The notes: generated by a model not told the origin, from the sequence alone. A DNA stretch of 64,000 bases from JAFALK01 sp042701975 (GCA_042701975.1 CP170561.1:1488001-1552000); one strand, 5' to 3'. Positions 26,940 through 36,967 are shown, counted from the first letter of the stretch. Numbers and translations are program-made.

Positions 26940-27253
26940 CTTTCCGTGAACGTCGAGCAGGTGTCGGGATATCCCTTGTTTCGACGAGGTGTCCGACATT
27001 TCCGTTCTGTAGCGTTGTGTTGCATCAATGCGACTGAGTGCGCTTTATGCATCTACAAAAACGGCAACCTCCAGTCACATATCAGCAGCACTTCGGGGGG
27101 CAAAAAGCGGCCTCTTTACGAGAGGACGCGCTTGCCGGCCTCCGTTTTCAGCTTCTCCCCCCTGACTTTCGGTAGGGGTCTTTCCTTAGTGGCTCTGTCG
27201 CCTCTTGTACTGAGAAGATGTGTCACACCTTGATTAACCTGGAGTGAACTTTT
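26940..27253 (+). promoter_or_regulatory. 314-bp leader upstream of the second Oar-like TonB receptor
   Basis: No gene seen. The region is AT-richer than the flanking genes and contains a short hairpin CCTCT-TTACG-AGAGG near 27110. It ends with the ribosome site GGAG before ATG 27254. A CTTTACG core here also occurs in the leader of receptor A. Promoter position is not certain. Confidence 0.35.
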
Positions 27254-30200
27254 ATGAGTTTTAGGAATGCTCGACAGACCGGTCGCTGGACCCGGTCAGT
27301 AGTCGCTGCTGCTGCGGGTCTGTGTTTGGCTGGCGTCGTCATGGCCCAGAGCACGACCGGTAGCATCTACGGCACCGTGCCTCCCGGCACGGTCATGGTC
27401 GTCACTGGTTCCACCGGTATCACCCGCACGGTGACCGCTGGCGCCGACGGCCGTTACAACATTGGCAACCTGCCTGGCGGCGACTACAAGGTCGAAGCCC
27501 GAGGCCTCGGCACCCGTGACGCCACGGTGACGGTCGGCGGCGGTACGGACATGTCGTTCTCGAAGCTGGAAACCGTGACCGTGACCGGCACGCGTACCGC
27601 TTCGATCGACGTGAGCCAGGTCGACACCCGCACGGTCTTCACGGCCGACACGCTGTCCAAGATTGCCGTTGGTCAAAGCATCAACCAGGTCGCCATGCTG
27701 GCTCCTGGCGTGATCAACAGCAACAGCTACAACGTTCCCAGCGCCACCTCCAGCAACAACAACCCCCTGGGCCGCGCCGGCATGGCGAACATCGGCAGCT
27801 TCGGTGGTTCGGCTGCTTCGGAAAACGCCTTCTACATCAACGGCTTCCCGGTCACCAATCCGCTGACCAACATGGGCGCCACGACCCTGCCGTTCAACTC
27901 GATCGGTCAGGTGCAGGTGCTGACGGGTGGCTACGGCGCTGAATACGGCCGTTCGACCGGTGGTGTGATGAGCATCATCACCAAGCGCGGTACCAACGAG
28001 TGGAAGGGCGGCGGCTACGCCATCCTCACGCCGGATGCACTGCGCAGCACGCCGAAGGACATCCTCTACCCCAACACGGGCAAGTGGAACCAGGCCAACC
28101 ACTACAACAACGCGACCGGCAACAACCCGCTCAACTGGACCGACGGCACGCTGTATCAGCTGCGCGGCCAGAACACGAACAGCACCTACACCTACGGCGC
28201 ATACGCCGGCGGCCCGATCATCCGTGATCGCCTGTTCATCTTTGCCAACGTCGAGCAGACCCACCAGGATGTCGATGGCGTTCGCCAGACGCGCGTCGGC
28301 TCGCTCAGCAGCGCTTCGACCGCCGCACAGGGCTGGAGCGAAAGCAACAACACCTATCCCCGTGCAACGGTGAAGGTGGACTGGAACATCACCGACAACC
28401 ATTTGCTTGAGTTGACCGGTGTCCAGGACAACGCCAAGGAAGAGTACGCGTACTACGGTTTCAACTACAACACCCTGGCGCGCAACAACACCAAATACAA
28501 CGGCGATCACGTCCTGTCGGACACCTCGCGTCTGTACGTGGCCAAGTACTCGGGCAACATCACCGACAACCTGTCGGTGTCGGCCCTGGTCGGTCAGCAA
28601 AAGATCAAGCACAACCCGGATCCCCTGACCGGCTTCGATGCTTCGAAGAACTTCATCACGATCGGATCGACCACGGTCCCTGGGGCTTTCGCGTCCATCA
28701 CGAATCCCCAGCCGATCGCGACGGTCACTGACCCCAGCGTGGACAAGACGACGGGCTATCGCCTCGACTTGACGTACATCCTGGGCAAGCACGAAATGCG
28801 CGTCGGTTACGACCACTTCAAGGCCGACTCGCAGATCGGCAGCCGCAACAGCGGCCCGAACGCAGTGCGTTGGATCTACGGCCTGACTGCCAACCCCACC
28901 GACGCCATCGACGCCAGCCACGGTATCGGTTCGCCGGCCAGCGCAGGCGGCGTGTACGGCTCGCAAGGCTACTACGTCGACCAGTACTTCCTGTCCAGCG
29001 GTGGCGCCGTCAGCACGGTGCAGGCTGCCTGGTACCTGGAAGACCGCTGGCAAGTGGCCGATCGCCTGCTGCTGTCGCTGGGCTTCCGCAATGACAGCTT
29101 CACCAACTACAACGGCGACCACAAGCCTTACGTCGAACAGAAGGGCAACAAGGCTCCCCGCCTGGGCGCCGTCTGGGACGTGAACGGCAACTCGACGCTG
29201 AAGGTGTTCGGTAACGTCGGCCGCTACTTCCTGGCCCTGCCCAACAACGTGGCCATCCGCGGCGCCAACGCCTCGCTGAACTCCGACAAGTACTACACGT
29301 ACACCGGTATCGCAGCAGACGGTACGCCTACGGGCCTGACGCAGATCGTCCCGGCCGCAGGCGCTTCCGGTACCTGCCCGGCCGGTACGGTGGGTGCTGG
29401 CAGCACGTCGTCCAACCTCGAGTGCGGCAACGCACCCGACCCGGCCACCGTGGCGATCGTCAACCTGAAGCCGCACTACCAGGATGAGTTCATCTTCGGT
29501 ATGGAGCAGTCGCTCACCAAGCAATGGTCTTGGGGCGCGAAGATCACCTATCGCGACCTGAAGAGCGCGATCGATGACACCTGCCCTTCCGAGTGCCGCA
29601 TCTTCAACCCGGGTGAAGCCGCGACCTTCAAGGCTCCGGACGGCAACGGTGGCTACACGTACACCAGCTACACCAAGGAGCAACTGGGCTTCCCGAAGCT
29701 CAAGCGCAAGTACGTGGCTGTGGACCTGTTCACCGAGTACCAAGGCCCGCGTCTGTACGGCAAGATCGAATACACCTGGTCGCGCAACTACGGCAATGCT
29801 GAAGGCCAGCTGAACTCCACGCTCGACACGGGCAATGGCGGTCAGCAGGACGTCAGCGTGACGTCGGACTGGGACTTGCCTGAGCTGATGGAAGGCACCA
29901 ACGGCCCGCTGCCGAACAACCGTTCGCATCAAATCAAGATGTTCGGTTCGTACAAGGTGACCGACGAGTGGCGTGTTGGCGGTTCCGCCATCATCCAGAG
30001 CGGCCGTCCGCGCAGCTGCACGAGCTGGTATCCGTATGCCAAGGATGGCATCTACAACTCCGCAATCTATTACCACTATTGCGGCGTTCCGGGCGCTCAG
30101 ACCTCGGTCAACACCCCGGTGGCAACGGATCCGGGCTATGCGTTCTCGCCGCGCGGCCAGCTGGGCACCACCCCGTGGATCAAGACCTTCAACGTGAGCG

Positions 30201-30400
30201 TGTCCTTCACGCCCAGCCAGTTCAAGGGCCTGACTCTGACGGCCGACGTGCTGAACGTGTTCGATGCACAAACCCCGACGACGTACTACGACGCTTCGGC
30301 CAACACCGGCTCGCGTGCCATGGCCAACGCCCGCTTCGGTCAGGTGCTGTACTACACGGATCCCCGCACGGTCCGTCTGACCGGTCGTTACGACTTCTGA
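27254..30400 (+). CDS. Oar-like TonB-dependent receptor B
   Basis: 1,048 residues with the same plan as receptor A. A signal peptide (about 1-31, ending VMAQ) precedes a carboxypeptidase-regulatory-like domain (about 33-105, SIYGTVPPGTVMVV). A plug follows with ENAFYINGFPVTNPLT and GYGAEYGRSTGGVMSIITKRGTNEW, then a beta-barrel ending TGRYDF. The plug is very similar to that of A, while the barrel loops differ, so the two probably take different ligands. It has its own terminator. A small secreted protein and a chitinase follow, which could hint at chitin or peptidoglycan fragments as ligands (weak inference). Confidence 0.88.
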   Translation: MSFRNARQTGRWTRSVVAAAAGLCLAGVVMAQSTTGSIYGTVPPGTVMVVTGSTGITRTVTAGADGRYNIGNLPGGDYKVEARGLGTRDATVTVGGGTDMSFSKLETVTVTGTRTASIDVSQVDTRTVFTADTLSKIAVGQSINQVAMLAPGVINSNSYNVPSATSSNNNPLGRAGMANIGSFGGSAASENAFYINGFPVTNPLTNMGATTLPFNSIGQVQVLTGGYGAEYGRSTGGVMSIITKRGTNEWKGGGYAILTPDALRSTPKDILYPNTGKWNQANHYNNATGNNPLNWTDGTLYQLRGQNTNSTYTYGAYAGGPIIRDRLFIFANVEQTHQDVDGVRQTRVGSLSSASTAAQGWSESNNTYPRATVKVDWNITDNHLLELTGVQDNAKEEYAYYGFNYNTLARNNTKYNGDHVLSDTSRLYVAKYSGNITDNLSVSALVGQQKIKHNPDPLTGFDASKNFITIGSTTVPGAFASITNPQPIATVTDPSVDKTTGYRLDLTYILGKHEMRVGYDHFKADSQIGSRNSGPNAVRWIYGLTANPTDAIDASHGIGSPASAGGVYGSQGYYVDQYFLSSGGAVSTVQAAWYLEDRWQVADRLLLSLGFRNDSFTNYNGDHKPYVEQKGNKAPRLGAVWDVNGNSTLKVFGNVGRYFLALPNNVAIRGANASLNSDKYYTYTGIAADGTPTGLTQIVPAAGASGTCPAGTVGAGSTSSNLECGNAPDPATVAIVNLKPHYQDEFIFGMEQSLTKQWSWGAKITYRDLKSAIDDTCPSECRIFNPGEAATFKAPDGNGGYTYTSYTKEQLGFPKLKRKYVAVDLFTEYQGPRLYGKIEYTWSRNYGNAEGQLNSTLDTGNGGQQDVSVTSDWDLPELMEGTNGPLPNNRSHQIKMFGSYKVTDEWRVGGSAIIQSGRPRSCTSWYPYAKDGIYNSAIYYHYCGVPGAQTSVNTPVATDPGYAFSPRGQLGTTPWIKTFNVSVSFTPSQFKGLTLTADVLNVFDAQTPTTYYDASANTGSRAMANARFGQVLYYTDPRTVRLTGRYDF

Positions 30401-30448
30401 TCGGACTCGATCCTTGCCGGCCGCCTCGGCGGTCGGCCATCGATCGAC

Positions 30449-30474
30449 AAACGCAGCCTTCGGGCTGCGTTTTT
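30449..30474 (+). terminator. Intrinsic terminator of TonB receptor B
   Basis: Stem AAACGCAGCC / GGCTGCGTTT closed by a stable TTCG tetraloop, followed by T residues. Confidence 0.92.
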
Positions 30475-30513
30475 CATTTCTGCTCCCGATATCTGCGGCG
30501 TAAGCTCAGGGCC

Positions 30514-31101
30514 ATGCGTCACTGGTTCATCGCCCTTGCCTATGCTGCTCAGCCGGCCCTTGCAGCCAATGAGATGCTCCACATCGAATGGCGCTGGGTC
30601 GACTCCACCCTCAACGCCGCCGCCATCGGTGCCATTCGAGACGGCTCCAGCACCTGGAGCACTGCCGGCAACGTCACCCCCAAACCCGGCGGCACCATCA
30701 CCAGCACCCGCAGTGCCGAAGACCGCGTCAGCCCCGTGCAGGAACTGCGCGTGCTGAACGGCCACGAAGCCAGCCAACGTTTCGAGACCCCCGCGCTGAT
30801 CCAATGGGTGGAAGGCGACCGCAACCGCGCGAAGCTGCGTGGCCAGCCGTCCGTTCGGGTCAACAGCTTCGCCGTCACGCCCCAGTGGCCCGGTGGCGCT
30901 GCGCCGATCAAGCTCGGCATCCGCCTCACCGACGGGCAGGCGGAGTTCAGCACGACCGTCTCGCAGCCCATGAACGAATGGCGCACGGTCCTGCGCAGCG
31001 GCGCCCAGCCGAAAGCTCCGCAAGCCGGTGTGACGAGCACGCGCGACGCTGAAGTGGTGCAGCAGCGCGAGCTCCAGATGCGGGTTTCGGTCGAGCCATA
31101 A
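30514..31101 (+). CDS. Small secreted protein of unknown function
   Basis: 195 residues. The N-terminal segment (FIALAYAAQPALAANE) is a signal peptide with cleavage near residue 18. The mature part is beta-rich. The stretch VQELRVLNGHEASQRFE ... ALIQW recalls the 'VLNG-x-A' strand of secretin C-terminal domains, but the protein is far too short to be a secretin. This resemblance is tentative. The gene starts 40 bp after a terminator and ends 30 bp before the chitinase gene, so the two may be co-transcribed. Confidence 0.65.
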   Translation: MRHWFIALAYAAQPALAANEMLHIEWRWVDSTLNAAAIGAIRDGSSTWSTAGNVTPKPGGTITSTRSAEDRVSPVQELRVLNGHEASQRFETPALIQWVEGDRNRAKLRGQPSVRVNSFAVTPQWPGGAAPIKLGIRLTDGQAEFSTTVSQPMNEWRTVLRSGAQPKAPQAGVTSTRDAEVVQQRELQMRVSVEP

Positions 31102-31131
31102 CGGCGAGTTACGGTGGTAGCCTCGGCCGCC

Positions 31132-32409
31132 ATGCGACGCCTACTCCTAACGCTCAGCTTCATCGCCATGCCGGCCCTGTCGGCGTCCGGGGGCGCCTTC
31201 GCGGCACCCGCCTTGTTCACTGGCCAGCCCCTGGCCTTCGAGCGCGCGGCGCACGCGCCCGTGGTCGGCGCCTACGTGCCCAGCTGGGAAAGCGTGGGCG
31301 TGGTCGACGCGATCAAGCCGGGCAGCGTGAGCCACCTGCTCTACGCCTTCGGACGCATCTGCGGGCCGGGCCAGCGCGAGGCGGACGCCAAGCTCTGTGA
31401 AGGCCGCGCGCCCTACACGCTGGCAGCGGGCGACAAGGAGGCCGAATTCGATGCCGCCTTCGTGCGGCTCAAGGCGCGTGAACCTGCGCTCAAGGTCGTC
31501 GCCTCGGTCGGCGGCTGGGCCGGATCGGATCCCTTCTTCCATCTCGCGCCGGATGCCGAAAAGCGCGCCGCCTTCGTTGCCAGCTGCGTCGAGTTCCTGA
31601 GCACGCACACCGGCTTCGACGGCATCGACATCGACTGGGAACATCCCGGCGACAACGGCACAGCCAACGGCGTGAAGCTCGGTGCGCCCGTCGATGGCCA
31701 GGCCTATGCCGACCTGATGACGGACCTGCGCAGCGCCTTCGACGCGCTCGGCAAGGAGACCGGTCGCCGCTACTTGGTGACCACGGCCGTCAATGCCGGC
31801 AACAAGGTCGTCAAGCGCATCAACTTCCGCCAGGCGGCGCGCTCGCTCGATCTCGTCTTCATGATGAGCTACGACTACTACGGCCCTTGGAGCACCGGCT
31901 CGGGCAACCACACGGCGCCCAACGAAAGCGGCCCCGCAGCGGACGACGGCCTCAACGCCGCCGTGCGCAACTTCGTCATGGCCGGCGTGCCGGCCGCCAA
32001 GCTCGTGGCTGGCGTGGCGATGTACGGCCGCGGGTTCGCGGGCGTGACCAAGCCTGTTGCGGGTGCCGCCAAGACCGGCGACTTCCCGCCGGCCGGCATT
32101 GCCGGCGAGGCCGGTGCCGTGACCTACCGCGACATCGCCACCCGGTGGCTCGGCCCCAAGGGCGTGGGCACGGCCGGCTTCGCGGCCAGGTTCGACGCCG
32201 CCACGCAGTCCTGGTCGCTGTGGAACGCCAAGACGGGCGATTTCGTGGGCTACGACGATCCGCGCACCGTCCTGATCAAGGGCCAGTACGCCAAGAAAGC
32301 GGGCCTGGCCGGCGTGTTCGCCTGGGAACTCAGCCAGGATAACGGCGACATCCTCAACGCCATGAACCTTGGCGTGGGCAATCGAGCCCTGCCGCTCAGT
32401 TCGCGATGA
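31132..32409 (+). CDS. Secreted chitinase, glycoside hydrolase family 18
   Basis: 425 residues. A signal peptide (about 1-24, ending GGAFA) precedes a GH18 TIM barrel. The catalytic motif DGIDIDWE is at 163-170 with proton donor E170. SVGGW (substrate strand), MMSYDYYG and the C-terminal FAWELSQDNG are also GH18 hallmarks. It cleaves beta-1,4 links in chitin. No chitin-binding domain is present. I chose ATG 31132; a GTG at 31114 would add six residues before the signal peptide. Its end overlaps the convergent gene by 14 bp. Confidence 0.92.
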   Translation: MRRLLLTLSFIAMPALSASGGAFAAPALFTGQPLAFERAAHAPVVGAYVPSWESVGVVDAIKPGSVSHLLYAFGRICGPGQREADAKLCEGRAPYTLAAGDKEAEFDAAFVRLKAREPALKVVASVGGWAGSDPFFHLAPDAEKRAAFVASCVEFLSTHTGFDGIDIDWEHPGDNGTANGVKLGAPVDGQAYADLMTDLRSAFDALGKETGRRYLVTTAVNAGNKVVKRINFRQAARSLDLVFMMSYDYYGPWSTGSGNHTAPNESGPAADDGLNAAVRNFVMAGVPAAKLVAGVAMYGRGFAGVTKPVAGAAKTGDFPPAGIAGEAGAVTYRDIATRWLGPKGVGTAGFAARFDAATQSWSLWNAKTGDFVGYDDPRTVLIKGQYAKKAGLAGVFAWELSQDNGDILNAMNLGVGNRALPLSSR

Positions 32410-34339
32410 TCTCCAGCTCGCGCTGCGCTTGGTTGCCGCTGAAGTCGCGGGCGATCACGCGCAGCCGGTAGCTGCCCGCCGGCAGCGGCGGCAGCGCGCC
32501 GAGCCGGTAGACGAAGCGCGTCGCCTTGGCACCTTGAACGGTGATGCCGCTGTCCATCGTGTAGAAGCGCTCGGTCGCATCTTCATCGGGCGGCAGGCGG
32601 TCGAAGCGGATCACCTCGCGTGGCTGCTCGAACCCAGCCAGCGCCGCGCCCTGTGCATTGAAGACCTGCACGCTCACGGCGTAGAAGCCCAGCCGGCGGC
32701 GCTCTTCGTTGCCATCCACCTGGTCGAAGCCCTCGGCCAGGATCTCGCCATCGGCGATGCGCACGGCCTCCAGCGTGGGTGCGATGTTGTCCACGAAGCC
32801 GACAAAGCCCAGCAGCAGTGGATTGCGCTGCGCGCCGGGCGCGCCCAGCTGCAGATGCACGTGCGCCATCGCGTTGATCGTGCCCAGCACGTCGCCGGGC
32901 TTGATGGCCGTGCCGCGCCGCACGCGCATGCGCAGCAGGCGGCCGCGCTCGTCGCGCACAGCGATGAAGCGCTTGGGGTCCAGCGGCCGGCCGCCCGCGC
33001 TGCGGCCCACGCGCACATGCACGTAGGCGAGGTCATCGACCGACAGCGTCTCGCCCAGCCCGCCGAAGCCGCTGGCCGCCAGCGGACTCAGCACCCGGCC
33101 CTGCGCGATGGCCAGCACGGGCTGGCCCACATCGCCGCGCACATCCAGGCCGGCGTGCAGATGGTCGAGCCGCTCGTGCCGCGTGGCGCGCACCTCGCCG
33201 AGCGTGCCCACCACCTCGTGCGGTGATCGTTGCGGTGCCAATGGCCAGCGGCCGTGCGTGTCCGGCAGCGGCACATCGGGCGCCGGGCCCTGGGTCTCGT
33301 CGTGCGAGTGCTGGACGATCTCGTGCACGCGATGCCCTGCCGCATCGCTGATGGCCAGCCGCATGCGACGGGCATCGAGCGCCAGCGCTGCAGGTCGGGC
33401 CAGTCGCTGTTGGGTGGCCTCCAGCATGCGCTGAACTTGGCCGTCAGGCTGCAACACCAGCACACGGCCGCGCGCGGCCACCGCGACGAAGATGCGTCCA
33501 TCCGGCGCCGCGACCACGGCGAGCGGCCGGCGCAGATCGGCATCGTTGTCCTTCGGGTCAGGTCGCAGCACCGTGATCAGTTCGCCCTGTGGCGTGAGCT
33601 TGCGCAGTGCGTCGTTGCCAGCATCGGCAATCCACACATTGCCTTGCGCGTCCAAGGTGAGGCCCAGTGGCGTGTCGAGCCGAGAGAGCTCGCCGATGCC
33701 GTCCTTCCAATCCGGCCGCGCCCCGCCCGCCACCGTGGAGACGCGTGCCGCGCCGCCTTCACCCACCGAGATGCGGCGGATGCGGTCGTTGAAGCTGTCG
33801 GCCACCAGCACGTTGCCATCGGCATCGACGGCCACGCCCATCGGCATGTCGAACTGCGCTTGCCGCGCATCGCCGTCGCGCCAGCCCGGCTTGCCCGAGC
33901 CGGCCAGCACGCTGATGACGCCGTCCGGCGCGATGCGCAGGATGCGGTGGTGGCCCGAGTCCGCCACGATCAACGCGCCGTGCGAATCCAGCGCCAGGCC
34001 GGCCGCCAGATCCAGCTCCGGCGAATCGACAAAAACCGTGCGCTGCCCGTCCAGCGCTACGCGCCAGATGCGGTGATCGTCCGCGACGAAGAGCGTGCCG
34101 TCGGCCGCGTAGGCCAGACCGTAGGGATCGCCGAGCTGCGCGCTCGTGCCGTCACCCGTCAGCAGCTGCACCGTGGCCGGCGCAACGGGCAGCATGGGCG
34201 GCGGTGGCGGCGCGGGGGCCGGCGCCGGTGCCGGTATCGATGAAGACGGGGGCGGCGCAGGCGCAGTGGGCGCGTCGTTCGGGCGGCAGGCGACCAGGAG
34301 CGCAAGCACCAGGGGAGCAATCAGGGCAATCCTCTTCAT
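32396..34339 (-). CDS. Lipoprotein with NHL beta-propeller and M23 peptidase domain
   Basis: 647 residues from ATG 34339. The lipobox LLVAC gives a lipid-anchored Cys near residue 17, then a Pro/Ala-rich linker (about 20-50). NHL-type propeller repeats cover about 60-345 (e.g. PYGLAYAADGTLFVAD, PMGVAVDADGNVLVADS, PLGLTLDAQGNVWIADAG). An M23/LytM-type domain covers about 380-500, with zinc ligands H395 and D399 in HAGLD and H493-x-H495 in HVHLQL. A beta-rich C-terminal part follows (about 520-647). M23 enzymes cut peptidoglycan peptide bridges. The zinc motif is complete, so activity is plausible. I know of no well-studied protein with this fusion. Confidence 0.75.
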   Translation of the reverse strand: MKRIALIAPLVLALLVACRPNDAPTAPAPPPSSSIPAPAPAPAPPPPPMLPVAPATVQLLTGDGTSAQLGDPYGLAYAADGTLFVADDHRIWRVALDGQRTVFVDSPELDLAAGLALDSHGALIVADSGHHRILRIAPDGVISVLAGSGKPGWRDGDARQAQFDMPMGVAVDADGNVLVADSFNDRIRRISVGEGGAARVSTVAGGARPDWKDGIGELSRLDTPLGLTLDAQGNVWIADAGNDALRKLTPQGELITVLRPDPKDNDADLRRPLAVVAAPDGRIFVAVAARGRVLVLQPDGQVQRMLEATQQRLARPAALALDARRMRLAISDAAGHRVHEIVQHSHDETQGPAPDVPLPDTHGRWPLAPQRSPHEVVGTLGEVRATRHERLDHLHAGLDVRGDVGQPVLAIAQGRVLSPLAASGFGGLGETLSVDDLAYVHVRVGRSAGGRPLDPKRFIAVRDERGRLLRMRVRRGTAIKPGDVLGTINAMAHVHLQLGAPGAQRNPLLLGFVGFVDNIAPTLEAVRIADGEILAEGFDQVDGNEERRRLGFYAVSVQVFNAQGAALAGFEQPREVIRFDRLPPDEDATERFYTMDSGITVQGAKATRFVYRLGALPPLPAGSYRLRVIARDFSGNQAQRELEIIAN

Positions 34340-34373
34340 GTCCCTGCATTCTCGTGGCTGACAATGGCCCGCA

Positions 34374-35954
34374 ATGGGAATCCGCCGTCGACACCTCCTG
34401 GCCAGTGCCGTGCCCTGTGCCGTACTGCCCGCACTGCCCGCCTTGGCGCAAACACCGCACGGCACGCTCGTCCAGGCCATGGCCATCGACGACATCATCT
34501 CGCTGGATCCGGCCGAGTGCTTCGAGATCTCCGGCGGCGAGATGATGGGCAACATCTACGAGCGCCTGGTGCAGTTCGACCTTGACGACCCCAGCAAGCT
34601 CAGCGGCCAGCTGGCCGAGGACTGGACGATCTCGGGCGATGGCCGAACCTATGATTTCCGCCTCAAGCCGGGCCAGCGCTTCTCTTCCGGGCGGCCGCTG
34701 ACGGCGGCGGACGTGGTCTTCTCGCTCCAGCGCGTCGTGCGCCTGAACAAGACGCCGTCCTTCATCCTCACCCAGCTCGGCTGGTCCAACGACAACGTCG
34801 AGCGCATGGTGCTGCAGAACGGCCCGATGAGTCTGCGCCTCACGGTGGACAAGCCTTATGCGCCGAGCTTCGTGCTCAACTGCCTGAGCTCCACCGTGGC
34901 CTCCGTCGTCGATCGCCGTGAAGCGATGGAGCGCCCAGAGGTCTGGCTGCGCCGCAACAGCGCCGGCTCCGGCCCCTGGCAGCTGCGCGAGTGGCGTGCC
35001 AGCGAGATCGTCGTGCTGGACCGCAATGCCAACAGCGCCGGTCCGAGGCCGCGCCTGGAGCGCGTGATCTTCAGCCACGTGAAGGAGTCCAGCATGCAGC
35101 GCCTGATGCTGCTGCGCGGCGACGTGGACGTGGCCCGCAACCTCGCGCCACAGGACCTCGACGCACTGGCGCGTGAGCAGAAGAACATCGAGCTCACCAG
35201 CGTGCCCAAGGGCGGCCTGTACTACATCTCGCTCAACCAGAAAAACAAGATCCTGGCCAAGCCCGAGGTGCGCGAGGCCTTCAAGTGGCTGGTCGATTAC
35301 GAAGCGCTCGGTGCCACGCTGCTCAAGGGCATTGCGCGGCCACACCAGAACTTCCTGCCGCAGGGCCTGCTCGGTGCATCGAGCGAGATGCCCTACCGCT
35401 ACGACCTCGCGCGTGCCAAGGCCCTGCTCGCCAAGGCCGGCCTGGCCGATGGTTTCAAGGTCACCATGGATGTGCGCAGTGCCCAACCGGTGCAAGGCAT
35501 GGCCGAAGCCTTCCAGCAATGGGCGGCGCGTGCCGGCATCCAGATCGAGATCCTGCCGGGTGACGGCAAGCAGACGCTGACGCGCTACCGCGCGCGCAAG
35601 CACGACATCTACATCGGCGAATGGGGCGCCGACTACTGGGATCCGCACACCAACGCCGACACCTTCGCGCGCAATCCGGACAACGGCGACAACGCCAGCC
35701 GCTCGACCTTGGCCTGGCGCAACGCGTGGGCCATCCCCGAGCTGAGCCACATCACCGAAGCCGCGCTGCTCGAGCCCGACACGGCCAAGCGCGCCGCCGC
35801 CTACCAGGCGCTGCAGGCGCGCTTTCGGGCCGAGAGCCCCTTCATCATCCTGGCCCAGCAGGCGCAGGTGGCTGGCGTGCGGCGCAATGTGCGCGGCCTG
35901 CGCCTCGGGCCCACGGCCGACACCAGCTTCCTTGCGCCGGTGTCCAAGGCATGA
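34374..35954 (+). CDS. ABC transporter substrate-binding protein, family 5 (peptide type)
   Basis: 526 residues. A signal peptide (about 1-25, with a twin-Arg-like start RRRHLLASA) precedes an SBP_bac_5 fold (ISLDPAECFE, GNIYERLVQFD, LAEDWTISGDGRTYDFRLKPG, PLTAADVVFSLQR). It captures di/oligopeptides or similar ligands in the periplasm for the four following genes, with which it overlaps (ATGA). The gene is divergent from the NHL/M23 lipoprotein, 34 bp apart. The ligand is not deducible. Confidence 0.9.
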   Translation: MGIRRRHLLASAVPCAVLPALPALAQTPHGTLVQAMAIDDIISLDPAECFEISGGEMMGNIYERLVQFDLDDPSKLSGQLAEDWTISGDGRTYDFRLKPGQRFSSGRPLTAADVVFSLQRVVRLNKTPSFILTQLGWSNDNVERMVLQNGPMSLRLTVDKPYAPSFVLNCLSSTVASVVDRREAMERPEVWLRRNSAGSGPWQLREWRASEIVVLDRNANSAGPRPRLERVIFSHVKESSMQRLMLLRGDVDVARNLAPQDLDALAREQKNIELTSVPKGGLYYISLNQKNKILAKPEVREAFKWLVDYEALGATLLKGIARPHQNFLPQGLLGASSEMPYRYDLARAKALLAKAGLADGFKVTMDVRSAQPVQGMAEAFQQWAARAGIQIEILPGDGKQTLTRYRARKHDIYIGEWGADYWDPHTNADTFARNPDNGDNASRSTLAWRNAWAIPELSHITEAALLEPDTAKRAAAYQALQARFRAESPFIILAQQAQVAGVRRNVRGLRLGPTADTSFLAPVSKA

Positions 35955-36967
35955 GGGCGATGAAGCATTTGAAGCTCCTGCGGCTTCTCGCCAGCCTGCT
36001 GCTCACCGTGCTGGGCCTGCTGGCTGTGACCTTCTTCATCGGCCGCGTCGTGCCCACCGATCCGGCGCTGTCGGTCGCCGGGGATCGCGCCACGCGCGAG
36101 CAGCTGGCCGAGGTGCGCAAACAGCTGGGCCTGGACCGGCCGCTGTACGAGCAGTTCGGCCGCTATGTGGCGAGCGTGGCGCGTGGCGACCTCGGTGATT
36201 CGCTGCTGACCGGCAACGCCGTCACGCAAGACATCGGCCGTGTCTTCCCGGCCACGCTGGAGCTGGCCACGGTGGGCATCCTCTTCGGCGCCGGCCTGGG
36301 CATTCCGCTCGGCGTGTGGGCGGCCGTGCGGCGCGGCGGCTGGCCGGACCAGCTCTCGCGCGTGCTGGGCCTGGTGGGCTATTCGGCGCCGATCTTCTGG
36401 CTGGGGCTGATGGCCCTGCTGCTGTTCTATGCCGAGCTCGGCTGGGTGGGCGGCCCGGGGCGCATCAACGTGGGCTTTCTCTACAGCATCGAGCCGCGCA
36501 CGGGCCTGATGCTGGTGGACACGCTGCTCGCTGGTGACGGCGAGGCCTTCGCCAGCGCCTTCTCGCACATCGCGCTGCCGGGCGCGTTGCTCGGCTACTT
36601 TTCGCTGGCCTACATCAGCCGCATGACGCGCAGCTTCATGCTCAAGGAGTTGGCGAGCGAGTACGTTGTGGCGGCGCGGGCCAAGGGCCTGTCGGAGGCG
36701 CGCATCATCTGGCGCCATGCGCTGCGCAATGCCGCCGTGCCGTTGCTCACCGTTGTGGCACTCAGTTATGCCGGCCTGCTCGAGGGCTCGGTGCTGACGG
36801 AAACCGTCTTCTCCTGGCCGGGCCTGGGCCAGTACATCACGCATGCGCTGCAAAGCGCCGATATGAACGCCGTGCTGGGGGGCACGCTGGTGGTGGGCGT
36901 CGTCTTCATCGGCATCAACTTGCTGAGCGATCTGCTCTACCGCTGGATGGATCCGCGCACGAAATGA
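35951..36967 (+). CDS. Dipeptide-type ABC transporter permease, DppB-like
   Basis: 338 residues with six membrane helices. N-terminal FFIGRVVPTDPA and the EAA loop (EYVVAARAKGLSEARIIWRHALRNA) that contacts the ATPase are typical of DppB/OppB. ATG 35951 overlaps the binding-protein stop; ATG 35960 is an alternative. Second gene of the five-gene peptide transporter operon. Confidence 0.92.
   Translation: MRAMKHLKLLRLLASLLLTVLGLLAVTFFIGRVVPTDPALSVAGDRATREQLAEVRKQLGLDRPLYEQFGRYVASVARGDLGDSLLTGNAVTQDIGRVFPATLELATVGILFGAGLGIPLGVWAAVRRGGWPDQLSRVLGLVGYSAPIFWLGLMALLLFYAELGWVGGPGRINVGFLYSIEPRTGLMLVDTLLAGDGEAFASAFSHIALPGALLGYFSLAYISRMTRSFMLKELASEYVVAARAKGLSEARIIWRHALRNAAVPLLTVVALSYAGLLEGSVLTETVFSWPGLGQYITHALQSADMNAVLGGTLVVGVVFIGINLLSDLLYRWMDPRTK

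Noticed and set aside
23497..30400. Receptors A and B as a plain recent tandem duplication of glcB plus receptor
   Set aside because: The glcB-end copies are nearly identical over 98 bp while the receptors are strongly diverged outside the plug, so the events have different ages.
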